Assembly (NCBI GenBank): GCA_947626675.1
Contig: CANQTC010000006.1
Location: 62,001 to 126,000, forward strand
Origin: an uncultured Coprococcus sp.
Lineage (GTDB): Bacteria > Bacillota > Clostridia > Lachnospirales > Lachnospiraceae
Direction: 5' to 3'
Length of the DNA: 64,000 nucleotides
Below the pieces are notes generated by a model. The model did not search any database. It was not told the origin of the DNA and was given only the letters and a program-made list of their open reading frames with translations. This document shows positions 52,124-61,516 of the stretch, one piece after another (the stretch's first letter is position 1; every line of letters begins with the position of its first letter). The translations under genes were made by a program, and so were the position numbers.

Positions 52124-53253
52124 TGGGCGCTCATGCAAGATTCTCTCCATCGGCGGCAAACCGCCTGATTCACTGTCCCCCTTCTCTGGTGCTTGGGGAG
52201 ACATTCGAAGATGAAGAGAGTCCATATGCGGCTGAGGGTTCGGCTGGCCATGCGCTGGCTGAACACCTCATCAAAAAGTACCTTAAGCAACGCACAAAGC
52301 GTCCGGTATCAGATTATTACTCGGACGATCTGGTAGAGGCCGTGGAGGACTATGTGTCATTCGTAGTAGGTGAAATCGAAACGGCTCGTCAGGAATACGC
52401 CTCTCCTCTGTTTTCTGTTGAACAGCGGGTTGACGTTTCCGACTATGTGCCGGATTGCTTTGGAACTGCTGACATGGTTATCGTGACAGACCGGATGATT
52501 CACATCATTGACCTGAAGCTGGGCAAAGGTGTGCCAGTGTATGCCGAGGACAATCCGCAGCTGAAAATCTACGGTCTTGGCGTGCTGGAAACAGCAAGTA
52601 TGCTCTTTGACATTGAAACCGTCCGGCTCACGATTTACCAGCCGCGCCTGTCAAATTCAAGCACATGGGATATTACACCAGAAGCGCTTATTGAATGGGG
52701 AGATAAAATCCTCCGTCCGGCTGGGAAGCTGGCGTTACAAGGCGAAGGCGAATTAAATGCTGGAGGCTGGTGCCGATTCTGCAAAGCGCGTTTTACTTGC
52801 AGGAAACGCGCCGAAGAGAATTTGAAGCTGGCAAAGATGGAGTTTAAGGCTCCGGCTCTCTTATCGGACGATGAGATTTCCGAGGTGCTGAAAGCTGCGG
52901 ACGAGCTATCCAAATGGGCCTCTGACGTTTACACCTACGCTCAGGATCAGGCCATCATCCACCATAAAGAGTGGGATGGATTCAAGCTGGTCATGGGTAA
53001 GAGCAACCGGAAATACACCTCCGAGGAAGATGTCGCGGCTGCGGCAACTGCAGCAGGATACACAGACATCTATAAAAAGACGCTCATCGGTATCACCGAA
53101 ATGGAGCGCCTGATGGGGAAAAAGGAATTTGCCCGTATCCTCGGTTCGCTGGTGTATAAACCGGAAGGCAAAATTACGCTTGTCCCGGTATCGGACAAGA
53201 GAGAAGCAATTCAATTATCAACCGCTGAAGCGGACTTTCAAAAGGAGGACTAA
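52123..53253 (+). CDS. DUF2800 phage nuclease (Cas4/RecB-like PD-(D/E)XK)
   Basis: 376 residues. SPSAANRLIHCPPSL at the start, then a PD-(D/E)XK core (GTADMVIV and HIIDLKLGKG near residue 130), and a C-terminal cysteine set CRFCKARFTCRKRA around residue 225 that with other cysteines could bind an iron-sulfur cluster, as in Cas4 and AddB. The product most likely processes DNA ends for phage recombination or replication. It overlaps the previous gene by one base and the DUF2815 gene follows after two. Confidence 0.9.
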   Translation: MGAHARFSPSAANRLIHCPPSLVLGETFEDEESPYAAEGSAGHALAEHLIKKYLKQRTKRPVSDYYSDDLVEAVEDYVSFVVGEIETARQEYASPLFSVEQRVDVSDYVPDCFGTADMVIVTDRMIHIIDLKLGKGVPVYAEDNPQLKIYGLGVLETASMLFDIETVRLTIYQPRLSNSSTWDITPEALIEWGDKILRPAGKLALQGEGELNAGGWCRFCKARFTCRKRAEENLKLAKMEFKAPALLSDDEISEVLKAADELSKWASDVYTYAQDQAIIHHKEWDGFKLVMGKSNRKYTSEEDVAAAATAAGYTDIYKKTLIGITEMERLMGKKEFARILGSLVYKPEGKITLVPVSDKREAIQLSTAEADFQKED

Positions 53254-53255
53254 TT

Positions 53256-53798
53256 ATGTCTAACACTACAAATGCAACAAAAGTAATCGTTCCTTGCCGT
53301 TTTTCCTACCTTCACTGCTGGGAGCCGGATTCGGTGAACGGCGGCGATCCGAAATACAGCGTCTCCGCGATTATCCCGAAAACTGATACTAAGACCATCA
53401 ATGCTATCAAAGCGGCTGTGGAACAGGCCAAGAAGGACTCCATCTCCAAGTGGGGTGGCAAGATCCCGGCCAACCTGAAGCTCCCTCTGCGAGACGGCGA
53501 TATTGACCGTCCTGACGATGAGGCGTATGCGAACAGTTACTTCTTCAACGCCAACTCCCGTCAGGCTCCGCAGGTAGTGGATGCCCGTATCCAGCCGATC
53601 CTCGATCAGAGCGAAGTTTACTCTGGCTGCTACGGAAAGATCAGCGTTACCTTTTATGGCTACAATTCCAACGGAAATCGTGGCATCGCGGCTGGTCTCG
53701 GTAACATCCAGAAGCTGCGCGACGGTGAGAGCCTCGGCGGACGCTCCAGCGCCGCAGATGATTTTGAAACCGAGGAAGACGAAGATTTCCTGTCCTGA
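53256..53798 (+). CDS. DUF2815 phage ssDNA-binding protein candidate
   Basis: 180 residues. PCRFSYLHCWEPDSVNGGDPKYSVSAIIPKTD at the N-terminus and an acidic end (DDFETEEDEDFLS), typical of single-stranded-DNA-binding proteins, mark the DUF2815 family. It always travels with DUF2800-type nucleases in clostridial phages. AAAGGAGG precedes the ATG. Confidence 0.88.
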   Translation: MSNTTNATKVIVPCRFSYLHCWEPDSVNGGDPKYSVSAIIPKTDTKTINAIKAAVEQAKKDSISKWGGKIPANLKLPLRDGDIDRPDDEAYANSYFFNANSRQAPQVVDARIQPILDQSEVYSGCYGKISVTFYGYNSNGNRGIAAGLGNIQKLRDGESLGGRSSAADDFETEEDEDFLS

Positions 53799-53808
53799 TC
53801 TTCGGTTT

Positions 53809-53967
53809 GCGGAGTGGCGGTTTAAACCGCCGCTCTGCCTTACATAAAAGAAGTGCCTCCGCTCGTCCGGGGGATGGTAGACCAAAAGTCTAAACCCGGA
53901 AGCGGAGGACTTATCCGTGATTATTTCCTGAGTCCGATATTTCTGCGACTCCTCTATCTTACGGATA
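53809..53967 (+). ncRNA. Highly structured non-coding block before the phage DNA polymerase
   Basis: Three independent helices lie in 160 bases. A hairpin around GGCGGTTTAAACCGCC (53,809-53,838). A stem at 53,851-53,912: AAGT/ACTT, CCTCCGCT/AGCGGAGG and TCCGGG/CCCGGA with small bulges, closing on AGAC/GTCT. A third domain in which TATCCGT (53,912) pairs with ACGGATA (53,961-53,967) and encloses GAGTC/GACTC. No T-runs follow, so these are not simple terminators. It may be a phage RNA, a cis-regulator of the polymerase gene or an origin. Conserved RNA motifs have been reported near DUF2800 and DUF2815 genes, but I cannot tell if this is one of them. Confidence 0.5.
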
Positions 53968-54042
53968 TTATACACCATTCGAGGCGGTCATGAAAAGACC
54001 TAATTGTTCTGCCTCACATTATGTTACAGAAAGGAGCGCGTC

Positions 54043-55980
54043 ATGTGTGTTCTATCGATAGATATTGAGACCTTTTCCGATGTGGATTTGACGAAGTGCG
54101 GAGTTTATGCCTATTCCGATAGTCCTGCGTTTGAAATATTACTGTTCGCCTACGCCTTTGATGATGAGCCAACTGCCGTTATAGACATCGCCTGTGGTGA
54201 GCCGCTTCCCCATCGTGTTTTAGCGGCTTTGGAAGATGCATCGATCATAAAAACGGCATTTAACGCGCAGTTTGAGCGCACCTGTATTTCCCGTTATCTT
54301 GGACGCCACCTCTCTTCAGAAGGCTGGCAGTGTACGGCAGTACAATCGGCACTGCTTGCCCTGCCGCTTTCCCTTGACGCTGTCGGCGAAGTGCTGGATA
54401 TTCAGCGGAAAAAGCTGAAAGAAGGCGTGGATCTCGTAAAGTTTTTTTCTATGCCGTGTAAGGCTACCAAAGCCAATGGCGGCAGGACGAGAAACCTCCC
54501 GGAACATGATCCTGAAAAATGGGAGAGATTCAAAGCCTACTGTATCAGAGATGTGGATGCGGAGCGTGAGATCCGGCGTAAACTCCAGAAATATCCGATC
54601 CCGGATTCAGAGATGGAACTGTACCGCATGGATCAGGAAATCAATGATCGCGGCATTTTGGTGGATCAGGAGCTTGTGGCCAGCGCCGTTCTCTGTGATA
54701 ACCAGTACCGTGAAATGGTGACAGCCAGAGCTTATGAACTAACCGGACTGTCTAACCCAAATTCCCCCGCACAGATAAAAAGCTGGCTTGCGGATCGCGG
54801 CGTGGAGACAGAGAGCCTTGATAAAAAATCTGTGAAAAGCCTGATGACAGAGACAGACGGTGAGGTTCTGGAAGTGTTGAAGCTGCGGCTCCTTATGGCG
54901 AAAACAAGCGTAAAAAAGTACGAGGCCATTGAACGCTCCGTCTGCTCAGATGGCCGGGTGCATGGATTGCTTCAGTTTTATGGGGCCAACCGCACAGGCA
55001 GGTGGGCAGGTCGGCTGGTGCAGGTGCAAAACCTTCCCCAGAACCACATTGTCGATTTGGAACTTGCCCGTGAGCTTGTAAAAAAACAGCAATTCGAGGA
55101 TTTGGATTTGCTGTTTGATTCCACACCGGGGGTGCTTTCGGAACTGATCCGCACAGCGTTCGTTCCAAAACCCGGATGCAGGTTTATCGTTGCTGACTTC
55201 TCTGCAATTGAGGCGCGTGTGCTTGCGTGGTTTGCCGGGGAACAGTGGCGCTTGGATACCTTCAGTCAGGGCGGCGATATCTACTGCGCCTCTGCCTCAA
55301 AGATGTTTGGTGTCCCTGTGGTAAAGCACGGTGAAAATGGGCATCTCAGGCAAAAAGGAAAAATCGCTGAACTGGCGCTCGGATACGGCGGCGCGGTAGG
55401 CGCGCTCACCTCTATGGGTGCCTTAGAGATGGGACTGCAGGAAGAAGAACTGCAGCCTCTGGTCAATCAGTGGAGATGCTCCAATCCGCATATTACAAAA
55501 TTCTGGTGGGACGTGGATGCCGCCGCTACAAAAGCAGTAAGGGAAAAAACAGAGGTACCTCTGGAAAGGCTACGCTTTGCCTACCGCTCCGGCATCCTGT
55601 TTGTAACCCTGCCTTCCGGCAGGAAGCTCTCTTACATCAAACCCCGTATGACGCAGAACCGTTTCGGAAGGGAGAGCCTTTCTTATGAGGGAGTCGGCGA
55701 AAGTAAAAAGTGGATGCGGATTGAAACCTACGGCCCGAAACTGGTTGAAAACGTCGTGCAGGCCACAGCCCGTGACCTTCTGGCTCTTTCCATGCTTCGG
55801 CTGCGGAATGCTGGTTTCGACATTGTGATGCATATCCATGATGAGGCGGTTCTGGAGGTACCGGACGGTGTGTCCAGCGTGGAAGATGTCTGCCAGATCA
55901 TGTCGATAGCACCGGAGTGGGCCGATGGTCTGCCTCTCCGAGCGGATGGCTATGAATGTTCATTTTATAAAAAAGACTAA
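54043..55980 (+). CDS. Phage family A DNA polymerase
   Basis: 645 residues. An N-terminal 3'-5' exonuclease (LSIDIETFSD with DEDD-type acidic residues) precedes the polymerase core: motif A ADFSAIEARVLAWFAGEQW, the fingers segment around GKIAELALGYGG, and motif C MHIHDEAVLEVP. There is no 5'-3' exonuclease domain, as usual for phage enzymes. The ATG at 54,043 follows AAGGAG by six bases; upstream in-frame codons overlap the structured block. Confidence 0.93.
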   Translation: MCVLSIDIETFSDVDLTKCGVYAYSDSPAFEILLFAYAFDDEPTAVIDIACGEPLPHRVLAALEDASIIKTAFNAQFERTCISRYLGRHLSSEGWQCTAVQSALLALPLSLDAVGEVLDIQRKKLKEGVDLVKFFSMPCKATKANGGRTRNLPEHDPEKWERFKAYCIRDVDAEREIRRKLQKYPIPDSEMELYRMDQEINDRGILVDQELVASAVLCDNQYREMVTARAYELTGLSNPNSPAQIKSWLADRGVETESLDKKSVKSLMTETDGEVLEVLKLRLLMAKTSVKKYEAIERSVCSDGRVHGLLQFYGANRTGRWAGRLVQVQNLPQNHIVDLELARELVKKQQFEDLDLLFDSTPGVLSELIRTAFVPKPGCRFIVADFSAIEARVLAWFAGEQWRLDTFSQGGDIYCASASKMFGVPVVKHGENGHLRQKGKIAELALGYGGAVGALTSMGALEMGLQEEELQPLVNQWRCSNPHITKFWWDVDAAATKAVREKTEVPLERLRFAYRSGILFVTLPSGRKLSYIKPRMTQNRFGRESLSYEGVGESKKWMRIETYGPKLVENVVQATARDLLALSMLRLRNAGFDIVMHIHDEAVLEVPDGVSSVEDVCQIMSIAPEWADGLPLRADGYECSFYKKD

Positions 55981-55995
55981 GGAGGTATGCAAATT

Positions 55996-56406
55996 ATGGG
56001 TATCAGCTATAAAAACAATTCCGGTTATCCAGATCCAACTGCCTATAACGCAGTACAAAACATTGAAGCCGAAGAAAAGATGCTGCACATACAGTATCCG
56101 ACAGGCTATATGGATTTGAGATTGGACGCTTTCTTTCCCTGTACGGTTGACCGAGCAAAGAAGGTTTTCAAACTGATCTGTCAGTATTGTCCGCAGGTGG
56201 ATAAGGACAGATTGCTCCACTTTCTGCGTGAAAAAGCAAAGCGGTGTGATGCGCAAATCCGAACTTTTGAACAGAAGCGCGATGCGAGTACGGATAAGTC
56301 GGAGATCAATGCACTCAATACCCGTATCCGAGACTGTGCGCGTATGAAAAGCCGCCTTAATCGGAATATAGAACTGTTTCTTTACAGGGAGGGTAAAACG
56401 AAATGA
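55996..56406 (+). CDS. Phage hypothetical protein, 136 residues
   Basis: Largely helical in its second half, with a likely coiled coil (LLHFLREKAKRCDAQIRTFEQKRD). The ATG at 55,996 is preferred; the one at 55,987 directly abuts AAGGAGGT. It overlaps the VapE gene by four bases, so it probably works with the replication helicase. Confidence 0.5.
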   Translation: MGISYKNNSGYPDPTAYNAVQNIEAEEKMLHIQYPTGYMDLRLDAFFPCTVDRAKKVFKLICQYCPQVDKDRLLHFLREKAKRCDAQIRTFEQKRDASTDKSEINALNTRIRDCARMKSRLNRNIELFLYREGKTK

Positions 56407-58775
56407 AGCTGAGTATTGGAAATTCCCGGATGGATAAAAAATGGAATCTTGTCGATATGGAACTGTCTGAATTCCGTGACCGTATCTCCCAAACACGGCG
56501 TACTGCGGAAACTGTAGAACAATACCGGAAAATGGGAAAAGCGCGGCAGGACAGCATCAAAGACGTGGGCGGATTCGTTCTGGGTACGCTGAAAGGCGGA
56601 CGCAGGAAAAAGGACTGTGTGCTTACACGTTCCGGTCTGTCTCTTGACATGGATTACGCCACAGCAGATGTTATCGATCAGCTTGAAATGTTTTTCTCGT
56701 TTCGCTGCTTTGTGTATTCCACGCATAAGCACACTCCAGAAAAGCCGCGTCTGCGCCTGATTATTCCGCTTGCCCGTGAGGTTACCCCGGATGAATACTG
56801 TGCGGTAGCCAGAAAAGTGGCTGACGAAATCGGAATCGAAATGTTTGACGATACCACCTACGAACCGAGCCGTTTGATGTATTGGCCATCCACTTCATCC
56901 GATGGGGAATTTGTTTTTCAGGATATCGAAGGCGCTCTCCTCGATCCTGACGCCATTCTTTCCAAGTACCACGATTGGCACAATACAGCGGAATGGCCGG
57001 TATCCAATCGGCAGCAGACTATCGTCAACCGGGATATCAAGAAGCAGGCCGATCCGCTGGAAAAGCAAGGTATGGTCGGAGCCTTCTGCCGTACTTACAG
57101 TATCACCGATGCCATTGACCTTTTCCTGCCAGATGTATATAAGCGGAGCGCTATGCCGGGACGGTATGATTATATTCCTGCCGATTCCCATGCTGGCGTG
57201 GTCATTTACGAAGATCGGTTTGCATACAGCCACCATGCCACTGATCCGGCCTGCGGTAAGCTGATGAATGCTTTTGATGTTGTCCGCATTCATAAGTTCG
57301 GCGCTCTTGATGCGAAAGCTGATGAGGATACAGATCCGGCAAAGCTCCCCTCCTTCAAAGCCATGCAGGATTTTGCCCTGAAGGATGAACAGGTGAAGAT
57401 GCAGCTTGCTAAAGAGAGGGTTGCCGCAGCACAGACGGATTTTGAAGCGGAAGACGATGATAGCTGGCAGAAAGCTCTTGAACTGGATAAGCAGGGAAAG
57501 GTAAAAGACACGCTGACAAATATAGCTTTGATCATCCGGCACGATCCGCAGCTGAAAGGTATCGTTTATAACGAGTTCAAAAGCATGGTGGATGTAACCG
57601 GAGATCTTCCGTGGAAACAGGTAAAACCCGGCTGGGGTGATACGGATATATCCTGCGCCAAGCTGTATTTTGAGCGCGTCTATGGGATCTGGTCTCCGAC
57701 TAAGTTTAAGGATGCTCTGCTGGCAGTCGTTTCAGCGGAACGGCTGTACCATCCCATCAAAGAATATTTTGAAACTCTGGAATGGGACGGAACAGAACGT
57801 CTGGATACTCTTCTCATTGATTACCTCGGCGCGGAAGATACACAGTATGTCCGTTCTGTTACCCGAAAGACATTGACCGCTGCGGTAGCAAGAGTATATG
57901 AACCGGGAATAAAGTTTGACTCCATTCTGGTTTTGAATGGCCCACAGGGAATCGGAAAATCTACGCTCTTTGCCCTTTTGGGAAAGCAGTGGTATTCCGA
58001 CAGCTTGTCTATTTCGGATATGAAGGATAAAACGGCAGCCGAAAAGCTGCAGGGATATTGGATTCTGGAACTTGGCGAACTTGCCGGGATCAAGAAAGTC
58101 GATGTGGAAACCGTGAAATCCTTTGTCACCCGGACGGACGATAAATTCCGTCAGTCCTATGGCGTTGCTGTAGAAAGCCATCCCCGCTCCTGCATCATTG
58201 TAGGAAGCACAAATTCCGAAGGCGGATTCTTGCGGGATATTACAGGTAACCGCCGCTTCTGGCCTGTTCATGTTACAGGCAGCGGGAAACACCATCCGTG
58301 GGAATTGCAGGACGTTGATCAGATCTGGGCAGAGGCGATAGAACGGTATCGCGCCGGAGAGGAACTGTATCTTAAAGGCCGAGTCGCAGCTGACGCCTAC
58401 GCCATGCAGCAGGACGCAATGGAGTCTGATGACCGGGAAGGCGTTATTTCTGACTACCTCGAAACCCTGCTCCCTGCGAATTGGGACGGGATGGATTTGT
58501 TCCAGAGAAGGAGCTTTCTCGGCGGTAGCGAGTTTGACGGTGCGCCGACTGCCGGAACCGTGCGCCGTGAAAAGGTCTGCATCATGGAAATTTGGTGCGA
58601 ATGCTTCGGGAAAGAACGCCAGAACCTGAAAAGGTCGGATTCCTACGAGGTGGAATCTATTCTACTGAAGGTTGGCGGCTGGGAGCCGATAAAAGGCTTG
58701 AAAAGTGGTAAGACGAGATTCCCGCTTTATGGGCCGCAGAAAACCTTCGTGCGCTGTAAGGAACAGAAAGAATGA
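56403..58775 (+). CDS. VapE-like replication helicase with primase-type N-terminus
   Basis: 790 residues. The first 300 show a primase/polymerase-like domain (LSLDMDYATADVIDQLEMF; DTTYEPSRLMYWPS). The C-terminal half is the virulence-associated-E helicase domain: Walker A GPQGIGKSTLFALLG near residue 520, ELGELAGIKK, then VKSFVTRTDDKFRQSYG and GNRRFWPV. It is the probable replication initiator and helicase of the phage. The name VapE comes from a virulence locus and implies no virulence here. Confidence 0.92.
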   Translation: MKLSIGNSRMDKKWNLVDMELSEFRDRISQTRRTAETVEQYRKMGKARQDSIKDVGGFVLGTLKGGRRKKDCVLTRSGLSLDMDYATADVIDQLEMFFSFRCFVYSTHKHTPEKPRLRLIIPLAREVTPDEYCAVARKVADEIGIEMFDDTTYEPSRLMYWPSTSSDGEFVFQDIEGALLDPDAILSKYHDWHNTAEWPVSNRQQTIVNRDIKKQADPLEKQGMVGAFCRTYSITDAIDLFLPDVYKRSAMPGRYDYIPADSHAGVVIYEDRFAYSHHATDPACGKLMNAFDVVRIHKFGALDAKADEDTDPAKLPSFKAMQDFALKDEQVKMQLAKERVAAAQTDFEAEDDDSWQKALELDKQGKVKDTLTNIALIIRHDPQLKGIVYNEFKSMVDVTGDLPWKQVKPGWGDTDISCAKLYFERVYGIWSPTKFKDALLAVVSAERLYHPIKEYFETLEWDGTERLDTLLIDYLGAEDTQYVRSVTRKTLTAAVARVYEPGIKFDSILVLNGPQGIGKSTLFALLGKQWYSDSLSISDMKDKTAAEKLQGYWILELGELAGIKKVDVETVKSFVTRTDDKFRQSYGVAVESHPRSCIIVGSTNSEGGFLRDITGNRRFWPVHVTGSGKHHPWELQDVDQIWAEAIERYRAGEELYLKGRVAADAYAMQQDAMESDDREGVISDYLETLLPANWDGMDLFQRRSFLGGSEFDGAPTAGTVRREKVCIMEIWCECFGKERQNLKRSDSYEVESILLKVGGWEPIKGLKSGKTRFPLYGPQKTFVRCKEQKE

Positions 58776-59006
58776 GCCGGGAACGTTCCCTTGTTTCCTA
58801 CGGTGGCTTTGGCACAGGGGCAAGGCACAGGAAAAAATCCCTAAAATATAGCGGTTAGGCGTTAGCCTGTTCCTATGTTCCTAAGAAAAACTCAATTATA
58901 GGTTTTGGGATAAGAAATAAGGAAATTCGGGTACGCACGACACGCATATATGCGCGTAGGGATTTTTGCTGTATCGGCACAGCACACGGGAACAGGAGTA
59001 AAAGCG
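58776..59006. other. Non-coding region after the helicase gene, repeat-rich (possible origin)
   Basis: It holds the palindrome GGGAACGTTCCC (58,778), two adjacent TGTTCC/ATGTTCC words near 58,870-58,880, another GGGAAC near 58,988, and the palindrome CGCATATATGCG near 58,943. No gene is convincing; a 28-codon frame that overlaps the helicase stop seems accidental. A replication origin bound by the upstream helicase is possible. Confidence 0.35.
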
Positions 59007-59288
59007 ATGAGAGAAAGTTTTGTAGAAAAGAAGTTGACCACGGAAGCTAAAAAACGTGGTGGGCTGGCTGTCAAATTCGTTTCCCCCGGTTTCGATGGGG
59101 TGCCTGATCGTCTGGTTCTCTTCCCCGGAGGAAGGCTGGCTTTTGTAGAACTGAAATCACCGGGGAAAAAGATGCGGCCCCTTCAGCGCCATCGGGCCGA
59201 TCAGCTTACCGCTCTTGGGTTCCGGGTTTACACGGTAGACAACATTGAAATGATTGGAGGTATCCTTGATGAAATACAAACCACATAA
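59007..59288 (+). CDS. VRR-NUC domain nuclease
   Basis: 93 residues with the compact VRR-NUC fold: the conserved Glu in the first helix (FVEKKLTTEAKKRG), GFDGVPDRLVLFPGG, and FVELKSPGKK giving the E-x-K core. Such small proteins are structure-specific DNA endonucleases near phage helicases. AGGAG lies eight bases before the ATG. It overlaps the SNF2 gene by 20 bases. Confidence 0.9.
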   Translation: MRESFVEKKLTTEAKKRGGLAVKFVSPGFDGVPDRLVLFPGGRLAFVELKSPGKKMRPLQRHRADQLTALGFRVYTVDNIEMIGGILDEIQTT

Positions 59289-60612
59289 CTATCAGCAGTA
59301 TGCTTCTAATTTCATTCTGGAGCATCCGATCTGCTGCCTGATGCTTGACATGGGACTTGGGAAAACGGTTATTACATTGACCGCTCTCTGGGAATTGCTG
59401 CTTGACCGTTTCGATATAGGGAAAACGCTGATTATCGCTCCAAAGCGAGTGGCATCCGACACATGGCCGAAAGAACTTGTGAAGTGGGAGCATCTTACAG
59501 GCTTAACAGCGTCACTCGTTATCGGGAACCGTCAGCAGCGCGAGGCCGCGCTTGCGCGTCCGGCTTTTCTATACATCATCAACCGGGAAAATATAAGCTG
59601 GCTTGTCGACAACTACAAGTGGGATTTTGATACGGTTGTGATTGATGAACTGTCCAGCTTCAAGTCAAACCGGACGGAGCGGTTCAAAGCCATGAAAAAA
59701 GTACGTCCGCTTGTAAGCCGCGTGATTGGATTGACCGGAACACCCGCTCCCAACTCCCTTCTGGACTTATGGCCCCAGATGTATCTGCTGGATATGGGAC
59801 AGCGGCTCGGAAGGTTTATCACAGGATACCGGGAGCGGTTTTTTGTACCAGACAAGCGCAACCGTGAGATCGTATATAGTTACAAGCCACGCGCTGGCTC
59901 TGAAAAAGCTATCTACTCCCTGATCTCCGATATCTGTATTTCCATGAAGGCTGTCGATTATCTGGATATGCCGGAACGGTTGGATAACCGGGTTGAGGTA
60001 ACCATGAGCGACAGGGAGCGAAAAATATACGATGGTTTCTGCAGGGATATGGTTGTGAAAATCGGTGACGAAGAGTTGGATGCCGTCAATGCGGGAGTGC
60101 TTTCCGGCAAGTTGCTGCAGATGGCAAATGGCGCGGTCTACAGTGAGGATAAAAAGATTATTCCGATTCACAGTCGGAAGCTGGACGCTTTAGAAGATTT
60201 GGTGGAGGCCGCGAATGGCAAGCCTCTGCTGGTGGCTTATTGGTACAGGCATGACCTGATTAGAATCCGGGAGCGGTTCCCGGAAGCGCGGTGCATTGAT
60301 ACCGCAAAGGATATATCTGACTGGAATGCCGGGAAGATTCCGATTGCGCTGATCCATCCCGCATCCGCCGGGCATGGACTTAACCTTCAGGACGGTGGAT
60401 GCAGCATCGTCTGGTTTGGCCTTACATGGTCGCTTGAATTGTACCAGCAGTTGAATGCAAGGCTCTGGAGGCAGGGACAGAAACACACTGTGGTCATCCA
60501 CCACATTATCACCAGAGGCACTCATGACGAGGATGTTATGAAGGCTCTGGAAAACAAAAATATGCGTCAGTCGGATTTGATTGCCGCTGTGCGTGCGAGG
60601 ATTGGAGGGTAA
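59269..60612 (+). CDS. Phage SNF2-family DEAD/DEAH helicase
   Basis: 447 residues. Walker A LDMGLGKTVITLTAL near residue 28, a motif II of DELSSFKS rather than DEAH, motif III GLTGTPAPNS, and the second lobe with HGLNLQDGG and QLNARLWRQGQKHTV. Such proteins remodel replication forks together with the VRR-NUC nuclease. The start at 59,269 is set by GGAGGT seven bases upstream; the 15-base-longer version has no such site. Confidence 0.92.
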   Translation: MKYKPHNYQQYASNFILEHPICCLMLDMGLGKTVITLTALWELLLDRFDIGKTLIIAPKRVASDTWPKELVKWEHLTGLTASLVIGNRQQREAALARPAFLYIINRENISWLVDNYKWDFDTVVIDELSSFKSNRTERFKAMKKVRPLVSRVIGLTGTPAPNSLLDLWPQMYLLDMGQRLGRFITGYRERFFVPDKRNREIVYSYKPRAGSEKAIYSLISDICISMKAVDYLDMPERLDNRVEVTMSDRERKIYDGFCRDMVVKIGDEELDAVNAGVLSGKLLQMANGAVYSEDKKIIPIHSRKLDALEDLVEAANGKPLLVAYWYRHDLIRIRERFPEARCIDTAKDISDWNAGKIPIALIHPASAGHGLNLQDGGCSIVWFGLTWSLELYQQLNARLWRQGQKHTVVIHHIITRGTHDEDVMKALENKNMRQSDLIAAVRARIGG

Positions 60613-60615
60613 GAT

Positions 60616-61107
60616 ATGCGTGAAAAAATAGAAGAGTATATCAAGGACTATCCTAAAATCAAAACAGAACTGAAGTGCTTGGAAAACCAGATCCGTAATT
60701 TCCACGGCATATCTGAAAATGAGATGATAGACTCCATGTGCTTTTCCCATCCTGAAGGTGAGCGTGTACAGACCAGCGGCGTTTCGGATAAGACAGGGAA
60801 AATCGCGCTTGTTTTCCGGGATCGCATGGAGGCAATAAACCGGGACTGGTATGAGCATCTGGAAAAAAGGTATCTTGCCTTATCTGAAGAAATCCGTTTT
60901 TTTGAAAGCGCTGTGAAATCCCTCCCCGACAGGATGGGTGAAATCATGCAGGATATGATTTTCAACCAGACCTCATGGGACGATTTGGCAGAGAAATATT
61001 ATGTGAGCCGCAGGACGATAGGCCGATATCGTCAGAAGGCCATCGAGGAACTGACCGTTCTGTATGAGAAACACGAAGAGGAACTTGTGAAATATATGTT
61101 GAGTTGA
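60616..61107 (+). CDS. Late-gene regulator candidate, sigma-70 region 4-like (ArpU/RinA type)
   Basis: 163 residues. The C-terminal 60 residues contain a helix-turn-helix like sigma region 4 (NQTSWDDLAEKYYVSRRTIGRYRQKAIEEL), preceded by helices. It lies three bases after the SNF2 gene, at the end of the early module, the place where ArpU- or RinA-like late activators are found. Confidence 0.75.
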   Translation: MREKIEEYIKDYPKIKTELKCLENQIRNFHGISENEMIDSMCFSHPEGERVQTSGVSDKTGKIALVFRDRMEAINRDWYEHLEKRYLALSEEIRFFESAVKSLPDRMGEIMQDMIFNQTSWDDLAEKYYVSRRTIGRYRQKAIEELTVLYEKHEEELVKYMLS

Positions 61108-61118
61108 GGTGATATGGT

Positions 61119-61478
61119 ATGTGTAAACGTGGAGATATTTATTACGTTGATTTTGGGCAGAACATAAACAGCAATAAGCAGTGCGGTGTCCGTCCCGCAG
61201 TCATAGTGAGCAATAACCGCGCCAATATGCACTCCCCGGTTATTACTGTCGTACCGTTGACGGGCCAAGTACATAAGAAGCGTTTTTTACCTACCCATGT
61301 ATTCGTTCCAAAATGCTGCGGCCTGAACCGGGACAGTCTGGCTCTGGCAGAGCAGGTGGAGACGATAGATAAAAACAGCATGAGAGAGAAACGCGGCCAT
61401 ATTACGGACGCTGCAGTAATGGCAAATATAACACGGGCGCTGCAGATACAGATTGGCATTATAGAACAGTATAATTGA
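61119..61478 (+). CDS. PemK/MazF-family endoribonuclease toxin
   Basis: 119 residues. KRGDIYYVDF, GVRPAVIVSNN, TVVPLTGQVHKK and LALAEQVETIDKN follow the MazF fold and its conserved active-site Arg and Thr. It probably cuts mRNA at a short sequence. No MazE-like antitoxin gene lies on either side; the next gene on the left is a sigma-like regulator and on the right one on the other strand. Confidence 0.9.
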   Translation: MCKRGDIYYVDFGQNINSNKQCGVRPAVIVSNNRANMHSPVITVVPLTGQVHKKRFLPTHVFVPKCCGLNRDSLALAEQVETIDKNSMREKRGHITDAAVMANITRALQIQIGIIEQYN

Positions 61479-61481
61479 AAC

Positions 61482-61516
61482 GGCAGCTGGCGGTAAATGT
61501 CAGCTGCCTCTCTCTT
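61482..61516. terminator. Bidirectional terminator between the toxin gene and a minus-strand gene
   Basis: GGCAGCTG pairs with CAGCTGCC across an 11-base loop, followed by TCTCTCTTTTATT. It serves the toxin gene on the plus strand and perhaps the small gene on the minus strand. Confidence 0.75.
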
